A stretch of DNA of 22,199 bases from Methanobacteriota archaeon (GTDB lineage Archaea; Methanobacteriota; Methanobacteria; Methanobacteriales; Methanobacteriaceae): assembly GCA_023434825.1 (NCBI GenBank), contig JAEYSH010000146.1, positions 1-22,199 of the forward strand. Direction: 5' to 3'. The translations under genes and the position numbers were made by a program. The notes beneath the pieces were generated by a model. It was not told the DNA's origin. It worked only from the letters and a program-made list of their open reading frames with translations, and ran no database searches. Below are positions 1 through 6,634 of this stretch, piece after piece. The first letter of the stretch is position 1, and every line of letters begins with the position of its first letter.

Positions 1-404
1 TCTTTAAGAAGGGCAACCCTTATAGTTCTAAATAGAACGCGGTAAAATTCAAATGGATTTTTATAATCAGAAATATCAAAGTCTAAATTTAATTTGTCTG
101 CATCCAGTTCTTTTTCAGTTGAAACGCCGCCTAAATACTTTGATTTTATATAAAATATTTTTCTACGGCGGTCATCTGGGTCCTGTTTTTGGCCAATTAT
201 ATCCTGATCAACAAGTGCTTGCAGATGTTCTGAAACAGTTGATTTTGATTTCCCTGTATTTTCTACAATTTTATCAAAACTCATCTCATTTTTCTTTAGT
301 AAAGAAATAATTTCAGCCTTCATCGGGCTTTTTATAATATTTATACCTGTTTCTGTTGAAAAAAATTCCACATTGGACTTTTTTCCTTCTTTTTTTGCAA
401 CCAC
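1..404 (-). CDS. msvR: MsvR-like redox transcriptional regulator, N-terminal part (runs off the window start)
   Basis: This minus-strand reading frame begins with GTG at 404 and is still open at base 1, giving 134 codons of the N-terminal part. GAGG at 412-415 lies 7 nt before the GTG, and an in-frame TAA two codons upstream excludes an earlier start. Residues about 25-75 form a winged helix-turn-helix, and the sequence then continues through the stretch NPFEFYRVLFRTIRVALLK. It aligns along its whole visible length with the complete regulator at 2579-3352 (shared elements: SPMKAEI/SPVKAKI, KSTVS, DPxDxRRK/DPNDARK, PFEF), so the missing C-terminus should be a V4R domain. It diverges from fprA across a 157-bp region with two operator copies. 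MsvR of Methanothermobacter is known to sit divergently beside an F420H2 oxidase operon and to control it; identity as MsvR rests on that context and on the paralogue. Confidence 0.8.
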   Translation of the reverse strand, partial: MVAKKEGKKSNVEFFSTETGINIIKSPMKAEIISLLKKNEMSFDKIVENTGKSKSTVSEHLQALVDQDIIGQKQDPDDRRRKIFYIKSKYLGGVSTEKELDADKLNLDFDISDYKNPFEFYRVLFRTIRVALLK

Positions 405-438
405 TTTTTAACCTCATACTACTATTAGTTCTCATCCA

Positions 439-446
439 ATATATTT
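439..446 (-). promoter_or_regulatory. Putative TATA box for the partial msvR-like gene
   Basis: On the minus strand the sequence AAATATAT lies 35-42 bases before the GTG start, which would place transcription start near 415-420 and leave a short leader holding the GAGG site. The operator copy at 448-483 begins directly upstream of this box, where TFB would bind, so protein on that copy could block the regulator's own promoter. Confidence 0.45.
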
Positions 447-447
447 A

Positions 448-483
448 GTTCGGATATATAAGTACATTCGGGTTGCTCCGAAC
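448..483 (+). promoter_or_regulatory. 36-bp operator copy A1 (TTCG-N14-TTCG-N8-CGAA)
   Basis: Begins GTTCGGATAT and ends CTCCGAAC. TTCG occurs at operator positions 2-5 and 20-23 and the inverted CGAA at 32-35. It is one of four copies of the same 36-bp layout in the window. It lies beside the TATA box of the partial regulator gene and upstream of the fprA TATA box. It is probably a binding site for the MsvR-type regulators; this is inferred from position and repetition. Confidence 0.7.
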
Positions 484-490
484 AGAAAAG

Positions 491-497
491 TATATAT
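491..497 (+). promoter_or_regulatory. TATA box of the fprA-rubrerythrin operon
   Basis: TATATAT preceded by the purine-rich AAAAG (BRE-like). A start of transcription about 25 bases downstream would fall near 518-522, inside operator copy A2, and leave a leader of about 40 nt containing the GGAGG site at 549-553. Confidence 0.6.
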
Positions 498-503
498 GTT
501 ATT

Positions 504-539
504 GTTCGGATATAACCATACATTCGGATGAAACCAAAC
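504..539 (+). promoter_or_regulatory. 36-bp operator copy A2 over the fprA transcription start
   Basis: Same layout as copy A1, starting 56 bp further on: TTCG at 505-508 and 523-526, then CAAA at 535-538 in place of CGAA (one mismatch). It starts 6 bp after the fprA TATA box, so bound regulator would cover the transcription start and repress. Confidence 0.7.
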
Positions 540-561
540 AAGTTTATTGGAGGAAATTATT

Positions 562-1782
562 ATGACTGCAGAAGCAATGAAAATTAAAGATGGTGTGTAC
601 TGGGTAGGAGTTTTAGACTGGGATATAAGGAAATATCACGGTTACACTTTAAATGGAACCAGTTATAATGCTTATATGGTTTTTGGCGACGATAAAGTCG
701 CTTTAATAGATAATTCGTACCCCGGAACGTTTGAAGAATTAAACGCACGTGTAGAAGATGCATTGAAGAAAGAAGGAAGAGAAAAAGTAGATGTAATTGT
801 ACAAAACCACGTGGAAAAAGATCACAGCGGACTTTTACCGCAATTACATAAAAAATATCCGGAAGCACCAATTTACTGTACTGAAATCGCGATTGATGGA
901 CTTAAAAAGCATTTCCCATCTATTGCTGATGCAGAATTTATAACTGTCGGAACTGGAGAAGCCCTGGACCTTGGTGGAAAAACATTAGCTTTCCTTGAAG
1001 CATTCCTACTCCACTGGCCTGACAGCATGTTTACATTATACGCTGAAGAAGGAATATTATTCCCAAATGATGCATTTGGACAGCACTTATGCTTTACACA
1101 GCGTTATGACAATGAAATTCCAGACTATGTGTTAATGGACGGAACTAAGAAGTTTTATGCAAACCTCGTAACACCATTATCCAAACTGGTCCTTAAAAAA
1201 TTCCAGGAAGTCACTGATTTAGGCCTTCTAGAACAGATTAAGATGATTGCACCAGCTCATGGACAGATATGGACAGATCCAATGAAAGTAATAGGAGCTT
1301 ACAGTGCATGGGCAACTGGAGAATGTGAAGATAAAGTAACTATTATATACGACACTATGCACGGTTCAACTCAAAAAATGGCCCATGCATTTGCAAATGG
1401 AGTCATGAGTGAAGGCGTGGATATAAAAATGTACTTCCTCCATGAAGATGAGAGAAGTGAAATTGTTAAAGACATCTTAGATAGTAAAGCGATAGCTCTG
1501 GGGGCACCTACAATTTACGATGAGCCTTTCCCAAGTGTAGGTGACCTCATTTACTATCTAAGAGGACTTAAATTCAACAGAACTGGCAGAGAAAGACTTG
1601 CTGTAACCTTTGGATCAATGGGAGGTCAGGGTGGAGCTCCAAAAACACTGGCTGAAGATTTAGACGCCTGTGGATTCGATGTAAAAGACCAGTATGAGCT
1701 GTATTATGTGCCAGATGCAGATGAATTGGAACAATGTTTCCAGGCAGGTAAAAAATTAGCTCAAGAGGTTAAATCTCTTTAA
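562..1782 (+). CDS. fprA: F420H2 oxidase, flavodiiron protein FprA
   Basis: This flavodiiron protein reduces O2 to water with electrons from reduced coenzyme F420, a cytosolic oxygen defence in methanogens; some relatives reduce NO. The 406 residues are the normal length. Residues 1-250 are a metallo-beta-lactamase domain with diiron ligands H83, E85, D87, H88 (HVEKDHSG), H151, D170 and H233. Residues 257-406 are a flavodoxin domain beginning IIYDTMHGSTQKMA, the FMN phosphate-binding loop. The ATG at 562 was chosen because GGAGG (549-553) sits 8 nt before it; an in-frame TTG at 547 precedes that site and is unlikely to be used. A rubrerythrin gene follows 33 bp downstream. Two 36-bp operators precede the gene and a divergent MsvR-like regulator lies upstream, matching the known fpaA/msvR arrangement of Methanothermobacter. 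Specificity for F420 is inferred from the family in methanogens. Confidence 0.93.
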   Translation: MTAEAMKIKDGVYWVGVLDWDIRKYHGYTLNGTSYNAYMVFGDDKVALIDNSYPGTFEELNARVEDALKKEGREKVDVIVQNHVEKDHSGLLPQLHKKYPEAPIYCTEIAIDGLKKHFPSIADAEFITVGTGEALDLGGKTLAFLEAFLLHWPDSMFTLYAEEGILFPNDAFGQHLCFTQRYDNEIPDYVLMDGTKKFYANLVTPLSKLVLKKFQEVTDLGLLEQIKMIAPAHGQIWTDPMKVIGAYSAWATGECEDKVTIIYDTMHGSTQKMAHAFANGVMSEGVDIKMYFLHEDERSEIVKDILDSKAIALGAPTIYDEPFPSVGDLIYYLRGLKFNRTGRERLAVTFGSMGGQGGAPKTLAEDLDACGFDVKDQYELYYVPDADELEQCFQAGKKLAQEVKSL

Positions 1783-1815
1783 ATTTAATTAATGAAATAT
1801 TTGGAGGAATTAAAT

Positions 1816-2232
1816 ATGGAAATAATAAACGAACACCAAATTGGAATTTGTAAAGGAACAGATTTAGAAAAAGCAGTACAGGCAAACTTCAACGGAGAAT
1901 GTCAGGAAGTAGGAATGTACCTGGCAATGGCAAGATTAGCCCAAAGAGAAGGAATGCCAGAAGTGGCTGAAGTGCTTAAAACAATTGCATGGGAAGAAGC
2001 AGAACATGCATCCCATTTTGCAGAAATGAACGGCGTAATTAAATCTTCACTTAAAGAAAATCTGGAAATGATGCTTGAAGGCGAAACCATGGCTAATAAT
2101 GAGAAAAAAGCGGCAGCAAAACTGGCCAAAGAGTGTGATATTGATCCCGCACACGATTTCTTTGATGAAAGTTCCAGGGACGAAGGTCGTCACGCAAAAA
2201 TGTTGCAGGGAATTTTGGAGAGATATTTCTAA
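1816..2232 (+). CDS. Rubrerythrin, diiron domain only
   Basis: A small ferritin-like diiron protein that removes peroxide. The 138 residues carry the rubrerythrin iron-ligand pattern: E28/E31 in the first helix (NGECQEVG), EExxH at 60-64 (EEAEH), and ExxxxH-like DEGRH at 122-126. The C-terminal rubredoxin domain of classical rubrerythrin (about 190 residues) is absent, so electrons must come from a separate protein; the rubredoxin fusion at 5895-6509 is a candidate. The ATG at 1816 follows GGAGG (1803-1807) by 8 nt; an ATG at 1792 lies in frame but upstream of that site. It is co-transcribed with fprA (33-bp gap) and so probably shares its redox control. Confidence 0.9.
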   Translation: MEIINEHQIGICKGTDLEKAVQANFNGECQEVGMYLAMARLAQREGMPEVAEVLKTIAWEEAEHASHFAEMNGVIKSSLKENLEMMLEGETMANNEKKAAAKLAKECDIDPAHDFFDESSRDEGRHAKMLQGILERYF

Positions 2233-2578
2233 GAAATTATTTCAGTTTATCACCTGTGATTAGATAAAAAGACGCCTAAATCAGAATTACCGCCTCTGTA
2301 TTTTATATTGTCTTTTATCTAAATTTTAATTTATGGGATGCTTAAGAGTGATTGCCTCTGTCTGCATCTCCATTTCCTCCTATATTTAAAATTTTAGGAT
2401 TTTAGCTTAAGAACAAATCATCCAGGTTTTATATGCTTTCTCCTAATATTTGTTTTTAATTTGCTGTAATTATACTAAGATTCTCTATTCTATGAATAAA
2501 AAATATTTATAGCACTAATTAGAATTTAGAGTAATATGGCGGAATATTATCAATTAAAGAAAATAAATAAAACAAGAA
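2233..2578. other. 346-bp spacer between convergent operons
   Basis: No protein gene of normal size is visible. The spacer holds the imperfect inverted repeat listed at 2260-2322 and, on the minus strand, an AGGAGG site (2376-2381) 8 nt before an ATG at 2367 that opens only a 13-codon frame ending at 2326. The remainder is AT-rich with short T runs that could end transcription from either side. Confidence 0.6.
2260..2322. terminator. Long-armed inverted repeat after rubrerythrin, possible bidirectional terminator
   Basis: Arms TTAGATAAAAAGAC (2260-2273) and GTCTTTTATCTAA (2310-2322) pair perfectly except for one extra A, with a 36-nt loop. It lies 27 bp after the rubrerythrin stop between convergent operons. 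A terminator or 3'-end structure is the simplest reading. A small mobile-element remnant is possible, but no target duplication is visible. Confidence 0.4.
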
Positions 2579-3352
2579 TTATTCATTTTTTTCAATTACA
2601 AAAGAGCAGTATCCGTCGCCCATAGCGTAACATTTTACTTCATCAACTTTTCTTTTATCTTCAAAGTAAGCTGAAAATAGTGCTTTTAAGATTCCGGCAT
2701 CGAATGCACAGGCTGGTTTTCCAAGATAAGGCAAATGTCTGCATTCGTAACATTCAGAAACATTAATTACCAGCGGTTCAATACTCTGTACTTCCACACC
2801 GCCTAAATAATGTGTTTCCCAAAACCTTGCTATATTTCCTAGGAATTTGTTCATATCTGGATCATAAACCCTTTCATAAAGCGCATTACCTACGTTTATG
2901 CCGGCTTCGTGAAGTATGGGGTCAATATTGACACCTTGACTTATTAAACCTACTCTTATGGTTTTAAACATTAATCTGAAAAATTCAAATGGATCTCCAT
3001 CGCTCATAACGTAGCTGGATACATAATCCTCTATTTCGTCCCCTAATCTTTTCTCCTGGGATAAATCGCCTAAATATTCAGAATTAATGAAAAATATTTT
3101 TTTCCTTGCATCATTAGGGTCGGGTTTTGAATCAATTATCCCTTCATTTACGAGCTTTTTTAAGTGAACAGATACGGTAGACTTGGCTTTTCCAGATGAT
3201 TCCACTATCTGGTCAAAACTCAATTCTCCGTTCCTGAGCATTGATAATATTTTAGCTTTTACAGGGCTATCTACAGCTCTAACGCCTTTTGATGTTGCAA
3301 AAAGTTCTATTTGACTTTTAGAATTATCATTTTCATGATCTATATTATTCAT
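2579..3352 (-). CDS. MsvR-type redox regulator: winged HTH plus V4R domain
   Basis: A 257-residue transcription factor. Residues 25-95 form an ArsR-like winged helix-turn-helix (recognition helix near KAKSTVSVHLKKLVNEGII). Residues about 120-257 form a V4R domain containing all five cysteines of the protein: C201, C204, C215, C241 and C249. In the MsvR family such cysteines sense redox state and alter DNA binding. GGAGAG at 3363-3368 lies 10 nt before the ATG at 3352. The gene diverges from hcp over a 307-bp region (to the hcp start used here) with two operator copies. Those copies lie more than 140 bp from this start, so unlike the other regulator, self-repression is not obvious from position. 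It is a paralogue of the partial regulator at 1-404. Confidence 0.85.
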   Translation of the reverse strand: MNNIDHENDNSKSQIELFATSKGVRAVDSPVKAKILSMLRNGELSFDQIVESSGKAKSTVSVHLKKLVNEGIIDSKPDPNDARKKIFFINSEYLGDLSQEKRLGDEIEDYVSSYVMSDGDPFEFFRLMFKTIRVGLISQGVNIDPILHEAGINVGNALYERVYDPDMNKFLGNIARFWETHYLGGVEVQSIEPLVINVSECYECRHLPYLGKPACAFDAGILKALFSAYFEDKRKVDEVKCYAMGDGYCSFVIEKNE

Positions 3353-3481
3353 TAGGATTATTCTCTCCTATTAAAATTTTAAGTGTTTAATATTATTTAT
3401 TTTAACCTTTAAGTCATTTTTATTTCTTTTTTTACTTGAATATAATCTCGACTGGTTAGCTTAAACTATGATCATCGTAAC

Positions 3482-3531
3482 TTATAAATACTTCTGTTCG
3501 TATAAGATAAAACATTCGCATATGAACGAAC
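3482..3531 (+). promoter_or_regulatory. hcp promoter P1: TATA box with operator copy B1
   Basis: TTATAAAT at 3482-3489 is followed by a 36-bp operator at 3496-3531 with TTCG at 3497-3500 and 3515-3518 and CGAA at 3527-3530. Expected transcription start lies near 3513, inside the operator. The whole unit (TATA, CTTCT and operator) is repeated 55 bp downstream. Confidence 0.65.
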
Positions 3532-3537
3532 GTAAAG

Positions 3538-3586
3538 TATATATACTTCTGTTCGTATAAGATAAAACATTCGTAAGTGAACGAAC
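3538..3586 (+). promoter_or_regulatory. hcp promoter P2: TATA box with operator copy B2
   Basis: TATATATA at 3538-3545 is followed by a 36-bp operator at 3551-3586. Its first 23 bases are identical to those of copy B1, and its last 8 also match; it differs only in the middle. The spacing from B1 is 55 bp, about five helical turns. This is a tandem duplication of a promoter-operator unit. Confidence 0.65.
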
Positions 3587-3659
3587 ATTGAAGAAATGGA
3601 GGGATATATTTATGAAGTTTTTTGGAAGAAATAATTCTAAAGAAAAAGGAGGAAGTAAT

Positions 3660-4973
3660 ATGGCTGCAAATGAAAAATTAGATATGTTTTGTTACCAGTG
3701 CTCTCAAACAGCAAAGGGCACAGGTTGTACTGTAAGGGGAGTATGTGGGAAAGAAGCAACAGTCGCAAGGTTACAAGATAACCTTTTATTCGCGATAAAG
3801 GGAATATCTGCTTACTTATACCATGCAAGAGAATTAGGATTTACTGACCCTGAAATCGACGGATTTTTAGAAAGAGGATTCTACTCCACATTAACAAATG
3901 TAAACCAGGATGCTGGTGAATTTGTTAAACTGGCTACTGAAGCTGGTGAAATGAACATAAAAACAATGAAACTCCTAAAAGACGCACACATAGAAACTTA
4001 CGGCGAACCAGAACCAACAGAAGTGAGTACCGGAACTAAAAAAGGTCATGCAATCGTTGCTACCGGCCACAGTCTTAAAGCGCTATATGAACTCCTAAAA
4101 CAAACTGAAGGAACTGGAATTAATGTTTACACACATTCAGAACTTCTCCCTGCACATGGATACCCTGAATTTAAAAAATTCGACCATCTTGTAGGACAGC
4201 TTGGAGGCCCATGGTTTGATCAAAGAACAACATTTGCAAAATATCCTGTTGCAGCTCTTGCGACATCAAACTGCGCATTAATCCCAACTGATGCATACAA
4301 AGAAAGGATGTTCACATCTGGAGTAGCACAGTTACCTGGAGTACAGCACATTGAAGATTATGACTTCACTCCAGTAATTGAAATGGCAAAATCATTACCA
4401 GAACTTGAAGAAGAAGCTGGAGAAAAAGTATTCACAACTGGATTCGGTGCTTCAACTGTTCTTTCACTTGCTCCAAAAATAAAGGAACTTGTAGAAGCTG
4501 GAAAAATCAGAAGATTCTTTGTTGTAGGTGGATGTGACTCACCATTACCTAAAACAGGTTACTACAGAGAATTTGTCCAGAATTTACCTGAAGACACAGT
4601 TGTATTAACTCTTGCTTGTGGTAAATACAGATTTAATGATCTCGAGCTTGGAGATATTGAAGGAATTCCAAGATTAATAGACTTAGGTCAGTGTAACGAC
4701 GCTATAGTTGGAATTGATATTGTAGCAGCTTTATCTGAATTATTCGGCCTTCCAATAAACGATCTTCCTCTGACATTCGTTTTAAGCTGGATGGAGCAAA
4801 AAGCAGCAGCAATTCTCTGGAGCTTGCTTGCACTCGACATTAAAGGAATTTACCTTGGCCCAATTGTACCTGCATGGGTAAACGATGATATTTTAAATGT
4901 TTTAGTTGAAAACTACGATATCAAAGTAATTGGTGACCCAAAAGAAGATATTAAAACAATTTTAGGAGAATAA
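3660..4973 (+). CDS. hcp: Hybrid-cluster protein Hcp (hydroxylamine reductase family)
   Basis: Hcp handles nitrogen-oxide stress; it reduces hydroxylamine in vitro and is linked to NO reduction. The 437 residues show the N-terminal Fe-S motif CxxCx8Cx5C (C11, C14, C23, C29) and all expected hybrid-cluster ligands: H137, E161, C205, C292, C320, C345, E379 and K381. The intervals 24, 44, 28 and 25 equal those I recall for the Desulfovibrio protein. Length fits the shorter archaeal class, which lacks part of the N-terminal helical domain. Two starts are credible in frame: ATG 3660 (AAGGAGG at 3646-3652, 7-nt gap), used here, and ATG 3612 (GGAGGG at 3598-3603, 8-nt gap), which adds a basic 16-residue leader. 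Two MsvR-type promoter-operator units precede it. Confidence 0.93.
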   Translation: MAANEKLDMFCYQCSQTAKGTGCTVRGVCGKEATVARLQDNLLFAIKGISAYLYHARELGFTDPEIDGFLERGFYSTLTNVNQDAGEFVKLATEAGEMNIKTMKLLKDAHIETYGEPEPTEVSTGTKKGHAIVATGHSLKALYELLKQTEGTGINVYTHSELLPAHGYPEFKKFDHLVGQLGGPWFDQRTTFAKYPVAALATSNCALIPTDAYKERMFTSGVAQLPGVQHIEDYDFTPVIEMAKSLPELEEEAGEKVFTTGFGASTVLSLAPKIKELVEAGKIRRFFVVGGCDSPLPKTGYYREFVQNLPEDTVVLTLACGKYRFNDLELGDIEGIPRLIDLGQCNDAIVGIDIVAALSELFGLPINDLPLTFVLSWMEQKAAAILWSLLALDIKGIYLGPIVPAWVNDDILNVLVENYDIKVIGDPKEDIKTILGE

Positions 4974-4998
4974 ATTCTCTATTTGAAAACATTTTTAT

Positions 4999-5054
4999 GT
5001 TAAAAAGGGTTAAAATAAATTTTCAAACGACACTCATTCTTTTCCTTTTTTAAC
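4999..5054 (+). terminator. Inverted repeat and T-rich tract after hcp
   Basis: GTTAAAAAGG (4999-5008) pairs with CCTTTTTTAAC (5044-5054), with one unmatched A, and T-rich runs follow. It starts 26 bp after the hcp stop. The build (A/T run of unequal length in the arms, loop of 35) resembles the repeat after rubrerythrin. Confidence 0.4.
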
Positions 5055-5119
5055 ATTTTTTTATTTTAAAGGTTCTTTTTTTTATAATAGAAAACTATTT
5101 TATTTTAAAACAAATATTA

Positions 5120-5767
5120 ATGATTATGCTTAATTTAAATCATTCAAATAAAATGAATCTTGTAATTGCAGGATCTCTGTTTTTTATTGCAGGATCAGTT
5201 ATTCTAATGGGTATAATTACTGGAGAAATTTTTTATCCAGAATTATATACTTATACAACAGCTAACAGCATGATTAGTGATCTTGGGGCTACTGAACCAC
5301 CTAATAGTATAATTACACAACCATCAGCAAATATATTCAATTTCAGCATGATAATATCTGGAATTTTGATTCTTTTCGCTACTTATTTCTTATTTAAATA
5401 TTATAATGATCGAATAGCTTTAGTTTTGATGGGCTTATTGGGATTAGGGGCTTTAGGTGTTGGAATATTTCCAGGAAATATAAATCCTCAACATCCAATA
5501 TTTGCAATGACTACTTTTATAAGTGGAGGTTTATCTGCTATTTATTCATTCCGGCTGATTAAATCACCACTTAGAGTTATAGCAGTTATTTTTGGGGTAA
5601 TTTGCTTGTTTTTCTTATTTACTGCTAATATGTTCATGCCAGTTATGGGCGGCGGTGGAGTTGAAAGATGGGTAGCTTATCCTATAATATTGTGGATACT
5701 TGGATTTGGAGGATATATGCTTGGATTAAGCTCAAAAGAAGAGGATAATAACTCTGATAGTACCTAA
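5120..5767 (+). CDS. DUF998 family integral membrane protein
   Basis: A 215-residue membrane protein with about six hydrophobic segments (near residues 13-35, 72-92, 98-117, 123-143, 150-172 and 184-204). The motif SMISDLGAT after the first loop, the FNFSMIISGIL helix and the GVGIFPGN loop are typical of DUF998 proteins, which have no established function. The tail (SSKEEDNNSDST) is hydrophilic. No ribosome-binding site is visible; a TATA-like TTTTATAATAG about 30-40 bp upstream suggests a leaderless or near-leaderless mRNA, starting at ATG 5120 or ATG 5126. It stands alone between hcp and the rubredoxin gene, with no MsvR-type operator of its own. Confidence 0.75.
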   Translation: MIMLNLNHSNKMNLVIAGSLFFIAGSVILMGIITGEIFYPELYTYTTANSMISDLGATEPPNSIITQPSANIFNFSMIISGILILFATYFLFKYYNDRIALVLMGLLGLGALGVGIFPGNINPQHPIFAMTTFISGGLSAIYSFRLIKSPLRVIAVIFGVICLFFLFTANMFMPVMGGGGVERWVAYPIILWILGFGGYMLGLSSKEEDNNSDST

Positions 5768-5819
5768 TTTAGCTTTTTTCAATTCTTTTTTTCATTTTCT
5801 TAGTCTTAAAATAACAAAC

Positions 5820-5851
5820 TATTTATACAATTAGTTCGGATATATCCAAAC
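5820..5851 (+). promoter_or_regulatory. Promoter with single MsvR-type operator core before the rubredoxin fusion gene
   Basis: TATTTATA at 5820-5827 is followed by an 18-bp near-perfect palindrome at 5834-5851 (GTTCGGATATATCCAAAC, one mismatch). This equals the right half (TTCG-N8-CAAA) of the 36-bp operators before fprA and hcp. Predicted transcription start is near 5850, at the end of the palindrome, so the site is well placed for repression. Confidence 0.6.
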
Positions 5852-5894
5852 AAAACTAAAAATTTAATTTATTTTTAGGATATGAGGTATGAAT

Positions 5895-6509
5895 ATGAAA
5901 TATAAATGTGACATTTGCAGCTATATTTACGACAGCGAGGTTGGAGACGAAGAAAATGGGATTAAAGCAGGGACAGATTTTAATAACTTACCTGAAGGAT
6001 GGGTATGCCCAATATGCGGTATTGAAAAAGAAATGTTCTATTCTATTGATGATGCAAGGGGCGCTCCTGAAGGGGAAGGCCCAATGGCTCTAATGATATT
6101 AGCATTAACTTATGGTTTATGGAATATTTCAGGCAGAGGATCATATTCTGTGACCCGTGAAATAGGGCGAGCATTCATTAACGAAATTAAAAGTTCAGGG
6201 GCTGAATTAACTGATGATAAGGATGCACTTGAAAAAATAAAGGATTATTTCATAAAGAACAAGTTTGCACGAGATATGGAATATGAAATTAAAGGAGAAG
6301 AAGTAGAGCTTGAAATAAAAAATTGTAGATTCTTTGGATTATGCAAGCGATTAGAAAACCAGGGAGTTTTAATAACAACCTGTCCTTATACCAATACTGC
6401 TGCAATGGCCTTAGAAGAAACTACAGGATATAGATATAGAATAACTAAAGAACAGAAAGATTATGGCCATAAAATTCAGTTAAATAGGGTTTCAAAGGTC
6501 AAATCATAA
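5895..6509 (+). CDS. Rubredoxin fused to a V4R-like cysteine-containing domain
   Basis: Residues 1-50 are a complete rubredoxin: CxxC at 5-8 (CDIC) and CPxCG at 38-42, with DSEVGDEENGI and LPEGWVCP between. After a short linker (ARGAPEGEGP), residues 65-204 form a second domain with an amphipathic helix TREIGRAFINEI and cysteines C144, C150 and C163 (NCRFFGLC, TTCPYTNTAAMALEE). The order of elements parallels the V4R domain of the regulator at 2579-3352, so I infer a V4R-like fold; this is not certain. Simple rubredoxins are about 52 residues. The rubredoxin part could feed electrons to FprA or rubrerythrin. ATG 5895 follows GAGGT (5884-5888) by 6 nt; ATG 5889 directly abuts that site and is less likely. 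An MsvR-type operator precedes the gene. Confidence 0.82.
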   Translation: MKYKCDICSYIYDSEVGDEENGIKAGTDFNNLPEGWVCPICGIEKEMFYSIDDARGAPEGEGPMALMILALTYGLWNISGRGSYSVTREIGRAFINEIKSSGAELTDDKDALEKIKDYFIKNKFARDMEYEIKGEEVELEIKNCRFFGLCKRLENQGVLITTCPYTNTAAMALEETTGYRYRITKEQKDYGHKIQLNRVSKVKS

Positions 6510-6517
6510 ATCAGGTT

Positions 6518-6575
6518 TACAGGGCATTGTCCTGTATAATTATTTCCACCCTCCGGAGGATGCTATGAGTCCTCC
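6518..6575. terminator. GC-rich hairpins between convergent genes
   Basis: TACAGG (6518-6523) pairs with CCTGTA (6531-6536). Just after it, the palindrome CCTCCGGAGG (6550-6559) overlaps a second option, GGAGGA (6555-6560) with TCCTCC (6570-6575), so the two structures exclude each other. Positioned 8 bp after the rubredoxin stop and before the convergent flavoprotein gene, these probably mark 3' ends. Confidence 0.45.
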
Positions 6576-6634
6576 CATACTTTTACCAAAATTTAGTCTT
6601 TGAATATATTAAAAAATAGATTTAAAAAGGATAA

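Noticed and set aside
53..310. Plus-strand 85-residue frame near the window start
   Set aside because: It lies antisense to the regulator fragment at 1-404, which has a ribosome-binding site, a DNA-binding domain and a full-length paralogue. The plus-strand translation has no recognisable domain.
2260..2322. Insertion-sequence or MITE end
   Set aside because: The arms could be terminal inverted repeats, but there is no target-site duplication and no second copy in the window.
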